DNA of 64,000 nucleotides from Planctomycetota bacterium. Lineage in GTDB: Bacteria; Planctomycetota; J058. The stretch covers positions 248,001-312,000 of the forward strand of contig JAMLIC010000002.1 in assembly GCA_023954375.1 (NCBI GenBank), given 5' to 3'. The position numbers and the translations under genes are program-made. Shown here in pieces: positions 24,301 to 35,795 of this stretch; the stretch's first letter is position 1; every line of letters starts with the position of its first letter. Below the pieces are notes generated by a model. It did not search any database and was not told the origin of the DNA. It was given only the letters and a program-made list of their open reading frames with translations.

Positions 24301-25906
24301 CAGCGGTGACCTCGGCTGGACGGACTGGCACTACGACACGGCCTTCGAGCGCGACCCGGCGCGCCGCGTGGACCTGGGGGTCCACGTCGAGCAGACCGGC
24401 TTCGTGATGAAGGGCCTGCAGCTGTGGAACGGCGACGGCGGCCGCCGGTCGCTCGACTCCTCGAAGATCGACTGGGCCGACGTGAACCCGTGGACCGACC
24501 CCGACTTCGTGCGCGGGTACCGCAACTGGGACGGCGGGCTCTACCGCGGCCTGGCCTCGTGGCACCAGGACCTGTCGGGCCTGCTCACCTACGAGCTGAG
24601 CGGGCGCCCGGGCGTGCGCTTCCCCCGCAAGGTGTTCATCGCCGGCGGCAACGACGCGCACGGCGACTTCAACATCACCGAGAGCCGCTTCGCGACGGTG
24701 ATCGACCTCCAGTCGACCTACAAGGTGAACGCGCGGGCCTACGGGCGCGTGCTGACCTACGCGATGGCCGACGGCCAGCCGGGCGCGACGCCGGCCGAGC
24801 GCGCGTTCGGGGCGTTCATCGACGGCCAGAGCGTCCTCACCGACGGGCCGCTCGTGACCTTCTCGCTCGACGCCGAGGACCGCTTCGACGCCACGCGCCT
24901 GGCCTGGGCGGACCTGGCGCCGGCGGCGCTCGACCGCGACGGCCGGATCGGCGGCGGCGGCGCGTTCGACGGGGCGGGCACGGCGCTGGTGCGGCGCGGG
25001 TCGCCGAACGTGCGCCTCCGCTACCGCTACGCGTCGACCGAGGAGTTCGGGCCGGTCACGCACCTCCCGATCTGGCGCACGAGCGAGGGCGACCCGAACC
25101 CGCTCGGGAGCAAGCCGGGGGGCGGCGCGCTGCTCGCGCCGCGCGGCGCGCTCGCCGCCGCGGGCGCCGACCAGGACCTCGAGGAGGCGCTCGACCCCGC
25201 CGAGGAGGGGCTGATCACCGCGCCGACCGTCCTGCAGGTGGGCGCCTTCACGGGCGACCCTGGGACGATGGGCGCCGACGGCGCGCGCTGCATCACGAAC
25301 CCGGTGTGGTGCGTGCCCTACGACGCCGACGTGACGATCGCGCGCACGGAGACCGACGCGGCGGGCCGCGGGTTCATCCCGCCCGGCGCGCTGCGCGTGC
25401 GCCTCGCCTTCGACATGTCGCTCACGCCCGCGCCGCTGGCGCTCGAGGTCAAGGCGCTCGACCAGGGCGGCGCGTCGAGCGACGCGAGCGCGGGCCCGAT
25501 CGACGTCCTGGCGCCGGTCGCGGGCTCGGGGTGGAGCGACCAGGGCGGGGTGAAGGACTGCGTCCACGAGGTCACGAACACGCGGCCCCTGCCGCTCGAC
25601 CTCGACCGCTACCCGGCGCCCGACCGCGTGACGTTCGTCGTCTACAGCTACGAGGCCCCGCGCGACCCGTTCGACAACGCGCTCAACCGCGTGGCGTTCA
25701 CCTTCGACGCCCCCGGCATCGGCACGGGCGGCGGGACCGGCCCGCAGGTGCAGCGCGGCGCCTCGACCGCCGCGCCGCTCAGGGCGGGGGGCCGCTCGGG
25801 CGGCGGCGGCGGGTGCGCGCTGGCGGGCCCTGCGTCGCGCGCTGACGGCGCGGCGCCGCTGCTCGTGGCCCTGCTCCTGATCGTGGCGGCGCGCCGCCGC
25901 CGCTGA
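21353..25906 (+). CDS. Exported subtilase (S8)-PHP metallohydrolase fusion with MYXO-CTERM-like tail
   Basis: The product is 1517 residues. A signal peptide is followed by a subtilisin domain with a full triad: AVLDTGVDGAHPDL (D155), GHGTAMASL (H189), an AAAGNRN oxyanion loop and TGSSVSAARVAG (S344). Residues of about 430-780 look like CARDB/beta-sandwich domains. A PHP domain follows with metal ligands YYDAHVHT (D800, H802, H804), TTDHNTF (D854, H855) and GGNDAHGDF (D1101, H1103), resembling CehA/McbA-type exported PHP hydrolases. The C-terminus is GGGGGCALAG, then a hydrophobic helix and RRRR, like the MYXO-CTERM surface-sorting signal. ATG 21353 has GGGAGG upstream. The fusion of a protease and a PHP enzyme is unusual; both sites look intact. 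Confidence 0.8.
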   Translation: MRAGRAHLVGVPFIALAVAAACWPGRPAAPGASVAAPAIARPAPAARERLVVAGVDLPRVAADHGLGWSRALPALEAAVLEADDAARALAALRDDPRVRHASPDVPFEVTGDACCERPSIELDDASYARARAEVAATFGALRAGGARDVLVAVLDTGVDGAHPDLREALAGGRSFLADDPAWDEDTAGHGTAMASLVAAVPADPLRGVEGVAPGARVLPLKVADRRGLARLGDVAAALVYAVDRGASIVLLSLGTRQAAPLLDDALAYAEARGVLVVAAAGNRNVHVDLEPAADPRVLSVGCVDGQGDLALGTALAPTTDLLAPGVAVVAALPRRAHAPVTGSSVSAARVAGAAALVRAAAPDLDPARLRALLRAARAPLPLFADHPDVARAFRAGPLDAAALARALRERAPDLALADPRVLPGAAAPGEPVLASVRVTNRGLRASGAFEVGVSIAGREVARVGLDALGPGEETVLRAKVLAPGPGEVRFALADRAVACALDAADRPVRGLAIARATARPAAGGALDLEVEVEGRGAVAAGGAVAVRLGAFEALAPFAPLGAGETARVALSVPPAAVAALPDQVATARVRLVGARGEDGDEVALDLEPPHLSPLRTQYQQGGAVNVIADAPWRLNPARPYLPLLVFAAEKGDLDPTTWLRLERTRIFERSAAGPSGAGQLVYEDRAGAATTAPAGLVIADEMGQPLLQGGAPDVRLFGHVDLGLPGRYAILRLPRAALGVAPVPAAPEVRFLEVDIEWARRRSFLGITSVTQQGRTRKTLRVLFARSPRPQLQGDNGYYDAHVHTIAEWTHTDAFDLLAPRKNLGGPIPMVLEASLALGLTDALDGRGRLITTDHNTFYYARGPQDDTIHNRPPFGPTSPAASGGRSEWERMGDLFGLTRGEEICVHSDGMPGNFFGVQLPLGSHLLKYRAEHIDGPWHGGSSVARGLGDPSPDVELDRVLDRLATQNRQENAQAALYAAHPFSGDLGWTDWHYDTAFERDPARRVDLGVHVEQTGFVMKGLQLWNGDGGRRSLDSSKIDWADVNPWTDPDFVRGYRNWDGGLYRGLASWHQDLSGLLTYELSGRPGVRFPRKVFIAGGNDAHGDFNITESRFATVIDLQSTYKVNARAYGRVLTYAMADGQPGATPAERAFGAFIDGQSVLTDGPLVTFSLDAEDRFDATRLAWADLAPAALDRDGRIGGGGAFDGAGTALVRRGSPNVRLRYRYASTEEFGPVTHLPIWRTSEGDPNPLGSKPGGGALLAPRGALAAAGADQDLEEALDPAEEGLITAPTVLQVGAFTGDPGTMGADGARCITNPVWCVPYDADVTIARTETDAAGRGFIPPGALRVRLAFDMSLTPAPLALEVKALDQGGASSDASAGPIDVLAPVAGSGWSDQGGVKDCVHEVTNTRPLPLDLDRYPAPDRVTFVVYSYEAPRDPFDNALNRVAFTFDAPGIGTGGGTGPQVQRGASTAAPLRAGGRSGGGGGCALAGPASRADGAAPLLVALLLIVAARRRR

Positions 25907-25910
25907 CGAC

Positions 25911-27019
25911 TCATCGCGGTCGAGGCGGACGGCCCGACGGACCGTCGTGCTGGACGACGCCGGGCCGGGCCAGGGCGCGGCGCTCCTCCTCCAGCCGGCG
26001 CCGCTCCTCCGCGAGCCGGCGCCGCTCCTCCTCCACGCGGCCGCGCTCCTCCTCGAGCCGGCGCCGCTCGTGCTCGACCGCGCGCAGGCGACCGGCGAAG
26101 GCGGCCGCGTCGGCCCGGGCCTGCGCCTCGTGCGCCTGGGCGCGCGCGAGCGCCTCGCCGGCGCGGGCCTCGGCCTGGCGAGCCCGCTCCTCCGCCGCGC
26201 GGGCGCGGCCTTCGGCCTCGCGGGCGGCATCGAGGCGCGCGTCGATCGTCCGCTCCGCCTCGGCGAGGCGGGCCTGGACGACGCGCGCGGCGGCCTCGCG
26301 CGCCTCGGCCTCGGCGCGGGCCGCCTCGGCCCGCCGGCGCTCGGCGAGGGCGACGTCGCGCTCGCGGGCGGCCTGGGCGACCGAGGCCGCCGCCGCCGCC
26401 TGCGCGCGCCGCAGCCGTCGGCGACGCGCGCGCGGGCGTGCGCGGGGTCGGCGAGGAGGGCCTCCCGCAGGAGCCCGTCGACGACGGCCGCGCCGTATCC
26501 CTCGCCCTCGGACCAGGCCGCCAGCCGGTAGAGCCCCTCGGCGTCGCCCGGGCGCACGGCCGCGCGCCGCTCGCGCAGCGCCGCCGCCCGGGCCGCGTCG
26601 CGGGCGCGCTGCGCCTCGGCGCGGACGCGCGCCTCGGCCTCGGCCGCGCGCCGCGCCGCCTCGGCCCGCAGCGCCTGCGCGCGCGCCGCGTGCTCCTGCG
26701 CCCGGCTCGTCATCCCCCGCTCGCGGCACCACGCCGCCAGGCGGTCGAGGTCGTCGGGGTCGTCGGCGACGACGAGCCGCCGCTCGACCTCGTACGCCTC
26801 GTCGGGCGTGAGGCGCCGCTCGATCGACGCGACGTCATCCGCGGGGACGACGACCTCGCCATAGCGCGCCCTGACGACGACGCCGCCCGCGTCGTGGCGC
26901 ACGACCTTGCCCTCGATCACGCGGCCGTCGTGGAGGCGGACGACGTCGCCGCGGGCCGGGGTGGGCAGGAGCAGGGCGACGAGGAGGAGGGGGAGGGCGG
27001 GGGGGCGGAGCGGGATCAT
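25911..27019 (-). CDS. Periplasmic coiled-coil protein, one apparent frameshift
   Basis: It starts with a signal peptide (PALPLLLVALLLPTPARG). A small beta domain follows, DVVRLHDGRVIEGKVV... GEVVVPADDVASIE, a form I associate with planctomycete-type exported proteins. The rest is Ala/Glu/Arg-rich coiled coil. The starting frame turns to poly-Arg near 26405, and the coiled coil resumes in another frame (RRAQAAAAASVAQAARERD) and runs to the stop at 25911, ending in RRRLEEERR repeats. The total length is not a multiple of three, so one base is missing or two are extra. Sequence error in a very GC-rich stretch is the simplest reading. Confidence 0.6.
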
Positions 27020-27248
27020 CTTGCACCGTTTGCCTTTGCGCGTCGCGAGGACGCGCGACGGGCCCCCGTCATTCGATCGCGCCGCGCGAGGCCAGTTACC
27101 CGCCGACCGCGCCCCGTGCCCCGAGCGCCACGTCGCGCGCGCGAAGTCCCGCGATCCGGCCTGGGGGGCCGTTTCGCGGGCGAAGCCCTTTCGGGGCGCG
27201 CCCGCGATGAGGTATCACGAGGCTCGGGGCGAGGGGGGTCGATCGAGG

Positions 27249-27506
27249 ATGGACATGAAGGATCGGGACCGCGACGTCGGCGCGATGCTCGAGGCCGTCA
27301 CGTGGTGCGAGACCCACAAGGCGAGCGTCACCTGGGTCGGCGACTACGAGCGCCTCTGCCGGGTCGAGGTCCTGGCGCCCGGCTCCCACTGGCAGGTCCT
27401 CCGCGGTCAGGGCGCGACGCTGCCCGAGGCCTACCGCGTCTGCCGCAGCCAGTTCGAGGCGGAGGCCGTCCGCCCCGCCTGGCGGCCCGCCGCCCTCCTC
27501 GTCTGA
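27249..27506 (+). CDS. Small hypothetical protein
   Basis: The product is 85 residues, MDMKDRDRDVGAMLEAV..., with a compact alpha/beta look and no signal or membrane segment. ATG 27249 is preferred because the frame upstream is Arg-rich and unlike protein. It has a weak GAGG upstream. The family is not recognised. Confidence 0.45.
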   Translation: MDMKDRDRDVGAMLEAVTWCETHKASVTWVGDYERLCRVEVLAPGSHWQVLRGQGATLPEAYRVCRSQFEAEAVRPAWRPAALLV

Positions 27507-27522
27507 CCCGCTCGCGCCGACG

Positions 27523-27670
27523 CGGCGCGACGAGCGATCGCCCCCGGGCGCGTCCGGACACCGGGGCCGGGCGGAGGGACGTTGGTTGCGGACGGATCCC
27601 GTCCGTGCCCGGCGTGGCTCCGTGGGCCCCCGTATCCCTGGCGCCGCCGGGACGATCGCTCGTCGCGCCG
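27523..27670. repeat. 148-bp element bounded by perfect 18-bp inverted repeats
   Basis: CGGCGCGACGAGCGATCG (27523-27540) recurs as its exact reverse complement at 27653-27670. Inside is a further hairpin, CGGACGG-ATC-CCGTCCG (27589-27605). It fills the space between two convergent genes. It could be a MITE-like element or a structured terminator region; target-site duplications are not evident. Confidence 0.5.
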
Positions 27671-27677
27671 TCCGCGC

Positions 27678-28487
27678 TCACGCCTCGAGGAGCCGATCGA
27701 ACGCGCCGAGCCAGGCGGCCGCCCCCGCGGCGAGGACGAGCAGGCCCGCCGCGAGCAGGACGATCGTGCGCCCCGGCGCCGGCGCCAGAGCGCCGCCCTC
27801 CGGCGCGGCGGCCTCGAGCGCACGCCGCGCCCTGCGGCCGAGCACCCACACGATCGCCAGGCCCGCGGCGCCCCCGGCGCCGAGCAGCGCCCACTCGAGG
27901 GGCGAGCGGGCGTCGATGAGGCCGGTCCGGCCGATGTGCCCCAGGTAGACGTTGACGAAGGTGCCGGGGAGCATCGCCACCCAGGTCGCGATCACGTAGG
28001 GCGCGAGCCGCACCGGCGTGACGCCGAGCGCGTAGTTGATGACGCTGTAGGGCACCACCGGCGCGAGCCGCAGCAAGGCCACCACCCTCCAGCCGCCCTC
28101 GCCGACCGCCTGCTCGAGGGCGGCGAGGCGCGGGTCGTCCCTCGCCGCGCGCTCCACCGCGTCACGGGCGACGGTGCGGGCGAGGAGGAAGGCCAGCGCC
28201 GCCGCGATCGTCGACGCGACCGAGACGATCGCCGTGCCGGCGAGCGGCCCGAAGACGGCGCCGCCGGCGAGCGTGAGCGCCGAGCCCGGGACGAGGAGGA
28301 GGACGCTCACCACGTAGACGCCGGCGAACGCGGCGATCCCCCGGGCGCCGAGGTCGTCGACCGCGTCGACGAACCGCCGGGCGTGCTCGTCGAGCGGCAG
28401 CGCCAGCCAGGCGAGCAGCGCGCCGAGGACGAACGCCCCCAGCCCGATCGCCCGCAGGGCGGTCTGATGGCGTCCGATCAGGTCCAC
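27678..28487 (-). CDS. TVP38/TMEM64 family (SNARE-associated) membrane protein
   Basis: The product is 269 residues, with about six hydrophobic segments. The family core is clear: VLLLVPGSALTLAGGAVFGPLAGT, LLRLAPVVPYSVINYALGVT and AMLPGTFVNVYLGHIG, the re-entrant loop motifs of the DedA/VTT superfamily. These inner-membrane proteins act in lipid scrambling or transport. GTG start at 28487. It runs convergent to the small gene at 27249 and lies downstream of udgX on the same strand. Confidence 0.88.
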   Translation of the reverse strand: MDLIGRHQTALRAIGLGAFVLGALLAWLALPLDEHARRFVDAVDDLGARGIAAFAGVYVVSVLLLVPGSALTLAGGAVFGPLAGTAIVSVASTIAAALAFLLARTVARDAVERAARDDPRLAALEQAVGEGGWRVVALLRLAPVVPYSVINYALGVTPVRLAPYVIATWVAMLPGTFVNVYLGHIGRTGLIDARSPLEWALLGAGGAAGLAIVWVLGRRARRALEAAAPEGGALAPAPGRTIVLLAAGLLVLAAGAAAWLGAFDRLLEA

Positions 28488-28521
28488 GCTCGATCGCCAG
28501 GCCCTCCAGCCGCCGCCCCCC

Positions 28522-29202
28522 TCACCGCCGCCCGTCCTCCTGCAGGGCCGTCGCCACGACCTGCAGGTCGGCGACCAGCCGGTCGAGCCCGCGGCGCCGC
28601 TCCGCCTCGGTCGGGGCGCGCAGGATCGCCGCCGGGTGGACCGTGGCCGTGACGAGGGCCTCGAGGCGCGAATCGACGAACTCGCCCCGGTGCCGGGTGA
28701 GGCGGAAGGCGCGGCCGAGGAGCGCCTGGGCGGCCGCGGGGCCCATGAGCACCACCACCCGGGGCCGGAGGAGCTCGAGCTCCTGCTCGAGCCACGGGAG
28801 GCAGGCGCCGACCTCCCGCGCGCTGGGCTTCGTGTGGAGGCGCCGCTTGCCCTTCGCCACCCACTTGAAGTGCTTCACGGCGTTGGTCACGTAGGCCTCG
28901 TCGCGCGAGAGGCCGGCCTCCGCCAGGGCCCGGTCGAGGAGCCGCCCGGCGGGGCCCACGAACGGCCGCCCGGCGCGGTCCTCGGCGTCGCCCGGCTGCT
29001 CGCCCACGAGGACGAGCGGCGCGTCGGGCGGGCCCTCGCCGAAGACCGTCTGCGTGCCGCGCTCCCAAAGCGGGCAGGCGCGGCAGAGGGCGGCGGCCCG
29101 CCGGAGGGCGGGGAGCGTCCGGCGCGCGGGGAAGTACTGCGCCGCCGTCGCGGCGCGCTCGGGGAGGTCGTGGCGGCGGGACACGCGGGTCGCATGGGCC
29201 AT
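28522..29202 (-). CDS. udgX: UdgX-type uracil-DNA glycosylase
   Basis: The product is 226 residues. It carries the family-4-like motif VGEQPGDAEDRAGRPFVGPAG, YVTNAVKHFKW, and the hallmark R-loop KRRLH (residues 119-123), plus a C-terminal TVHPAAIL. CRAC near residue 40 fits the Fe-S cluster ligands of this branch. UdgX excises uracil and its loop His (here H123) becomes covalently joined to the abasic site, making a suicide complex. This is established for mycobacterial UdgX; the canonical loop is KRRIH and here it is KRRLH. ATG 29202 has AGGAGGGG upstream. Confidence 0.88.
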   Translation of the reverse strand: MAHATRVSRRHDLPERAATAAQYFPARRTLPALRRAAALCRACPLWERGTQTVFGEGPPDAPLVLVGEQPGDAEDRAGRPFVGPAGRLLDRALAEAGLSRDEAYVTNAVKHFKWVAKGKRRLHTKPSAREVGACLPWLEQELELLRPRVVVLMGPAAAQALLGRAFRLTRHRGEFVDSRLEALVTATVHPAAILRAPTEAERRRGLDRLVADLQVVATALQEDGRR

Positions 29203-29439
29203 CAGGCCCCTCCTGGCCGAGGGACGGCCGCGTCCCGCGGGGCGTGTTAGGCTTCGGCTCGTGGGGCGCCGCGGGTCGTCGGTGCGAACCGGGCGCCACC
29301 GCTCGAAGCGTGATGACCCCCCGCTCCTGGTGAAGAGCGCCTGGTCGCTGGGGCTCGGACCGCGACCGTGGCCGAGGTCGTGGACCGCGCCGCGCGCGAC
29401 GACCAGCGCCACGTCGCGCTCGCCGACGTCGAGTCGCTC

Positions 29440-29600
29440 GCCTGCCGCTCGACGGCGAGACCGGCCTCTTCGAGGCGGTCCTCTTCCACGCCGCCATCGG
29501 CGGGCCACCTCACGACGCCGGGGCCCTTCCTCCTCGCCGGCCGCGTCGCCGTGGACCCCGACGACCCGCACCTCGACGTGTCTGTCGCGCCTGAGGCCCT
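29440..29600 (+). pseudogene. Remnant of a DNA polymerase III alpha (DnaE) C-terminal OB domain
   Basis: In one frame from about 29449 the translation is [16 protein letters not shown], matching the EDETGLxEAVLFP motif near the end of DnaE. After a frame change near 29505 it continues [18 protein letters not shown], matching the next strand (LLxxxGPYLVxGRV). No start codon or larger domain is present. The flanks 29203-29440 and 29600-29743 hold no gene I can support. It reads as a short, frameshifted relic. Confidence 0.4.
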
Positions 29601-29743
29601 TCCACCAGCGGCAGGGCGCCTGGGCCTGACGCCGGGGATCGCGACGGCCCCCCGGCAGGCGTCGAGGAACGCGACGCGTCATCTGCCAACCCATGCGCCG
29701 ACCGGGGTTGCCCCCTGGCACGGGGCTCGCCTGGAGGGGCGGC

Positions 29744-30319
29744 GTGACCCCCCTCAGGAGCCTCGCTTGCGCCGCCTGGATCGCCCTCGTCCTCGCCCTG
29801 GTCGCGGCGAGCGAGCGCCGCGACGCCCGCCCGGGCGACCCCGGCGCCCCCGCGGCGACCTGGCCGGCGGCCACGTCGCTCCGCCCCGACGGGACGACGC
29901 TCGTCCTGCTCGTCCACCCGCGCTGCCCGTGCACGGCCGCCAGCCTCGACGCCCTCGAGGACGTCCTGCGCGCCGCGCGCGGCCCGGTCCGCGCCTACGT
30001 CCTGGTCGTCGTGCCCGCCGGCGCGCCGGTCGGGTTCGAGGAGGCGGCCGCCCTCGACCGCGCCCGGGCGATCGGCGGCGCCGTCGCCGTCGTCGACCCC
30101 GACGCCCGCGAGGCCACACGCTTCGGCGCCCGGACCTCGGGCGCCCTCCTCGCCTACGACGCCGCCGGCCGCCTGCGCTTCGCCGGCGGGCTGACCCCCG
30201 GGCGCGGGCGGCGGGGCGACACCCCGGCGCGCGCCGCGCTCCTGTCCCTGATCGCCGACAAGACCGGCTCGGATCGCCCGACCGCCCCCGTGTTCGGCTG
30301 CCCGCTGGAGGACTCGTGA
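29744..30319 (+). CDS. RedB-like thioredoxin-fold protein
   Basis: The product is 191 residues: an N-terminal membrane anchor ([15 protein letters not shown]), then [22 protein letters not shown], a thioredoxin-like strand with [22 protein letters not shown], and a C-terminal VFGCPLE. This is the RedB-type family commonly found next to hybrid histidine kinases. GTG 29744 is chosen over ATG 29693 because GGAGGGG lies 6 nt upstream. The last 4 nt overlap the histidine kinase start, so the three-gene run to 35795 is one operon. It may sense or relay redox state; this is inferred. Confidence 0.65.
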   Translation: MTPLRSLACAAWIALVLALVAASERRDARPGDPGAPAATWPAATSLRPDGTTLVLLVHPRCPCTAASLDALEDVLRAARGPVRAYVLVVVPAGAPVGFEEAAALDRARAIGGAVAVVDPDAREATRFGARTSGALLAYDAAGRLRFAGGLTPGRGRRGDTPARAALLSLIADKTGSDRPTAPVFGCPLEDS

Positions 30320-33300
30320 CCTCGACCGCCACCGACGCCCGCGCCGCCGCGCTCCTGCGCGAGCACCAGCGCGAGGTCGCCGCCCGCGTGGACCGCATGT
30401 TCGCGGCGCTGATGGCCCTGCAGTGGGTGGCGGGGATCGTCGCCGCCCTGGTCATCACCCCCCGGACGTGGGTCGGCCCGCGCAGCGCGCCCCACCCCCA
30501 CGTGCTCGACGCGATCGTCCTCGGCGCGGCGATCGCGGCCCTGCCGATCCTCCTGGCCCTGCGCCGGCCGGGCGAGGCCTTCACCCGGCACGTGATCGCG
30601 GGCATGCAGATGCTCGCGTCGGCCCTGCTCATCCACCTGAGCGGCGGGCGGATCGAGACCCACTTCCACGTGTTCGGCTCGATCGCCTTCCTGGCCCTCT
30701 ACCGCGACTGGCGCGTGCTCGTCACGGCCACGGTCGTCATCGCCCTCGACCACGCCCTCCGCGGCCTGCTCATGCCCTGGTCCGTGTTCGGCGTCGTCCT
30801 CGAGAGCCCCTGGCGCTGGGTGGAGCACGCGGCGTGGGTCGGCTTCCTCGACGCCGTCCTCGTGCCCAGCTGCGTGCGCGGCGCGCGCGAGATGCGCGAG
30901 ATCGCGCGGCAGCGGGCCGAGCTCGAGGCGGCCCACGCGCAGGTCGAGGCCCGCGTGCAGGCCCGCACCCGCGAGCTCGAGGAGAGCGAGCAGCGGTTCC
31001 GCCAGCTCTCGGCCGAGCTCCCGACCGGCGTCTTCCAGACCGACGCGGGGGGCCGCCTGCAGGTCGTCAACCAGGTCGTCACGCGCCTGTGCGGCGCGCC
31101 GGCCGAGGCCCTCGTGGGGCGCGGCTGGGCCGACGTGGTCCACGCCGACGACCGCGCGCGGGTGGCCGGCGAGTGGCGGGCCGCGGCGGGCGACGCCGGG
31201 GCGTTCGTGAGCGAGCACCGGCTCGCGCGCCCGGGCGGCGACGTCCGCCGGGTGCAGGCCCGCGCCGTGCCGCTGGCCGGCGGCGGCTTCGTCGGCTGCG
31301 TCGAGGACGTGACCGACCGCCGCCAGGCCGAGGCCCTGCAGGCCGTCCAGCACGCGGTCGCGCGGACCGTCGCCGTCGCGGCGACGACCGAGGAGGCGCT
31401 CCCGCGCGTGCTCGAGGCGCTCGAGCGGCTCGACGGGTTCGCCCTGGCCGCCTGCTGGACGCCCGCGGGCGACCGGCTGCGCTGCGGCGAGGTCCGTCGG
31501 CGGCAGGAGCGCGCCTTCGAGGTGCTCGCGGCCGCCTCGCGGCACCTGGCGCTCCTCGAGGGCGAGGACCTCCCGGGCGCCGCGTGGGCGGCGCGGGGGC
31601 CCGTCGACGAGCTCGACCTCTCGGCCACGGCCGCGCCGCGCGCCGCCTTCGCCGGCGCGCTGGGGGTTCGCACGGGGGTCGCCGCGCCCGTCGTCGTCGC
31701 GGGCGAGGTGGTGCTCGTGCTCGAGCTCCTCACGACCGAGCGCCGGGGCGACGCGGGGCCCCTGCGCCAGCTGATCGACGGCGTGGCCGCGCAGGTGGCG
31801 GCCCTCGTCCAGCGCTGCCGCACGGCCGACGCCCTGCGCGAGAGCAAGGACGCCGCCGAGGCGGCCAACCGGGCCAAGTCGGAGTTCCTGGCCAACATGA
31901 GCCACGAGGTGCGCACGCCCATGAACGGGATCGTCGGCATGACGGCGCTGGCGCTCGACACCGAGCTCACGGCCGAGCAGCGCGAGTACCTCTCGCTCGT
32001 CCGCCAGTCGGCCGACGCGCTGCTCGTCGTGATCAACGACGTGCTCGACCTCTCGAAGGTCGAGGCGGGCAAGCTCGAGCTCGACGAGGCCGACTTCGAC
32101 GTGCGCGACGGGCTCGACGGGACGCTCAAGGCGCTCGCGGTGCGCTCGCACGTCAAGGGGGTCGAGCTCGCCTACCGCGTCGACCCGGCCGTGCCGGCCC
32201 GGCTCCACGGCGACGTCGGGCGGCTGCGGCAGGTGCTCACGAACCTGGTCGGCAACGCGATCAAGTTCACGGAGCGGGGCGAGGTCGTGGTCGAGGTCGC
32301 GCTCGGGGGGGCGGACGGTGAGCACGTCGAGCTGGCCGTGAGCGTGCGCGACACCGGGATCGGGATCCCGCCCGAGAAGCTCCAGGCGATCTTCGACCCC
32401 TTCACGCAGGCGGACGCCTCGACGACGCGCCGCTTCGGCGGGTCGGGCCTGGGGCTGTCGATCTCGCAGCGCCTGGTGCGGCTCATGGGCGGCGCGATCG
32501 AGGTCGAGAGCGCGCCCGGGCGCGGGAGCCTGTTCCGCTTCACCGCGCGCCTGCGCCGCGCCACGGCGCCGGTGCAGGAGGCGGCCCCGCCGGCGAGCCT
32601 CCGCGACCTCGAGGTGCTCGTCGTCGACGACAACGCCACGAACCGGCGCTTCCTGGACGAGGTCCTGCGCCTCCAGGGCATGCACCCGACGCTCGCCGCC
32701 GGGAGCGTGGAGGCGCTCGACCTCGCGCTGCGCGCCGAGGCCGAGGGCCGGCCCTACCGCGCGATCGTCCTCGACGTGCAGATGCCCGGCATGGACGGCT
32801 ACACCCTCGCCGAGCGGCTGCGCGTGCTGCCCGGCCACGCGTCGTCGGCGATCGTCGTCCTCTCGTCGTCCGACGCCATGGGCGAGGCGGCGCGCGCCCG
32901 GGCGCTGAAGATCTTCGCCCGGCTGCTCAAGCCGTGCCGCCCCAGCGAGCTCGTCACGACGCTCCAGCGCGCGGTCGGCGCGTCGTCGGCCACGCACAAG
33001 AAGGCGACCGCCGCGCCGGCGGAGGCGCCGCGGGCGCCGCGGCGGGCGCTCCGCGTGCTCCTGGCCGAGGACAACTTCGTCAACCAGCGGATCGTCGTCC
33101 GGTTCCTCGAGAAGCGCGGGCACGGCGTGACCGTGGTGGGCAACGGCGAGGCCGCGGTCGAGGCGGCGGCGAGCGGGGGCTACGACCTCGTGCTCATGGA
33201 CTGCCAGATGCCGGTCATGGACGGCTGGCAGGCGACCGCCGCGATCCGGGCCCGCGAGCGCGGCGGCGCCGCGGACCGCCTGCCGATCGTGGCCCTGACG

Positions 33301-33812
33301 GCGCACGCGCTCACGGGCGACGCCGAGCGCTGCTACGCGGCCGGCATGGACGGCTACGTGTCGAAGCCGATCGCGCCGGAGGCGCTCGAGGCGGCGATCG
33401 AGCGGGTGCTGGCCACCACCGGCGAGGCCCCCCCGCCGCCTGCCCTGGCGGAGGAGGACGACGCCGCGCCGCTCGACTGGGAGGCCGCGCTGACGATGAC
33501 CGGCGGCGACGCGGGGCTGGTCACGGCGATGACCGAGGCGCTCGCCGACGAGACGGCGGCCGCGCTCGCGCGCCTCGGCGCCGCGGCGGCGCAGGACGAG
33601 GTGCACGAGCGCCTCCAGGGGCTGCTCACCGGGGCCGAGAGCCTGGGCGCGCGGCGCCTGGCCGCCCGGGTGGCCGACCTCGCCCTGGCGGTGCGCGCCG
33701 GCGCCGCCACGGCGGCGGCGGGGCAGGCGGTGGCCGGCGAGGCCGAGCGCCTGCGCGCGGCCGGGGCGCCGTCGCTCGCGGCGACGGCGGTGATCACGGG
33801 GAGGGAGGGCGC

Positions 33813-33816
<4 letters not shown>
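30316..33816 (+). CDS. Hybrid sensor histidine kinase (TM-PAS-GAF-HisKA-HATPase-REC-REC-degenerate HPt)
   Basis: The product is 1166 residues. A multi-helix membrane sensor (about 25-200) contains [16 protein letters not shown]. It is followed by a coiled coil, PAS (about 225-335), GAF (about 345-490), a HisKA box [10 protein letters not shown] (H530) and an ATPase domain ([25 protein letters not shown]). REC1 follows ([11 protein letters not shown]820 in [11 protein letters not shown]), then REC2 ([11 protein letters not shown]962 in [12 protein letters not shown] in SKPI). The C-terminal 110 residues fold like an HPt, but the expected AHxLKG box reads LQGLLTG, so the phosphorylatable His is missing. 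GTG start overlaps the RedB gene and the stop overlaps the next gene (GTGA both times). Confidence 0.9.

Positions 33817-35795
<1,979 letters not shown>

Noticed and set aside
21158..25906. 1953-residue minus-strand frame across the subtilase-PHP gene
   Set aside because: Only its first part (from 27019 down to about 26405) is protein-like; the rest is antisense to a clear gene.
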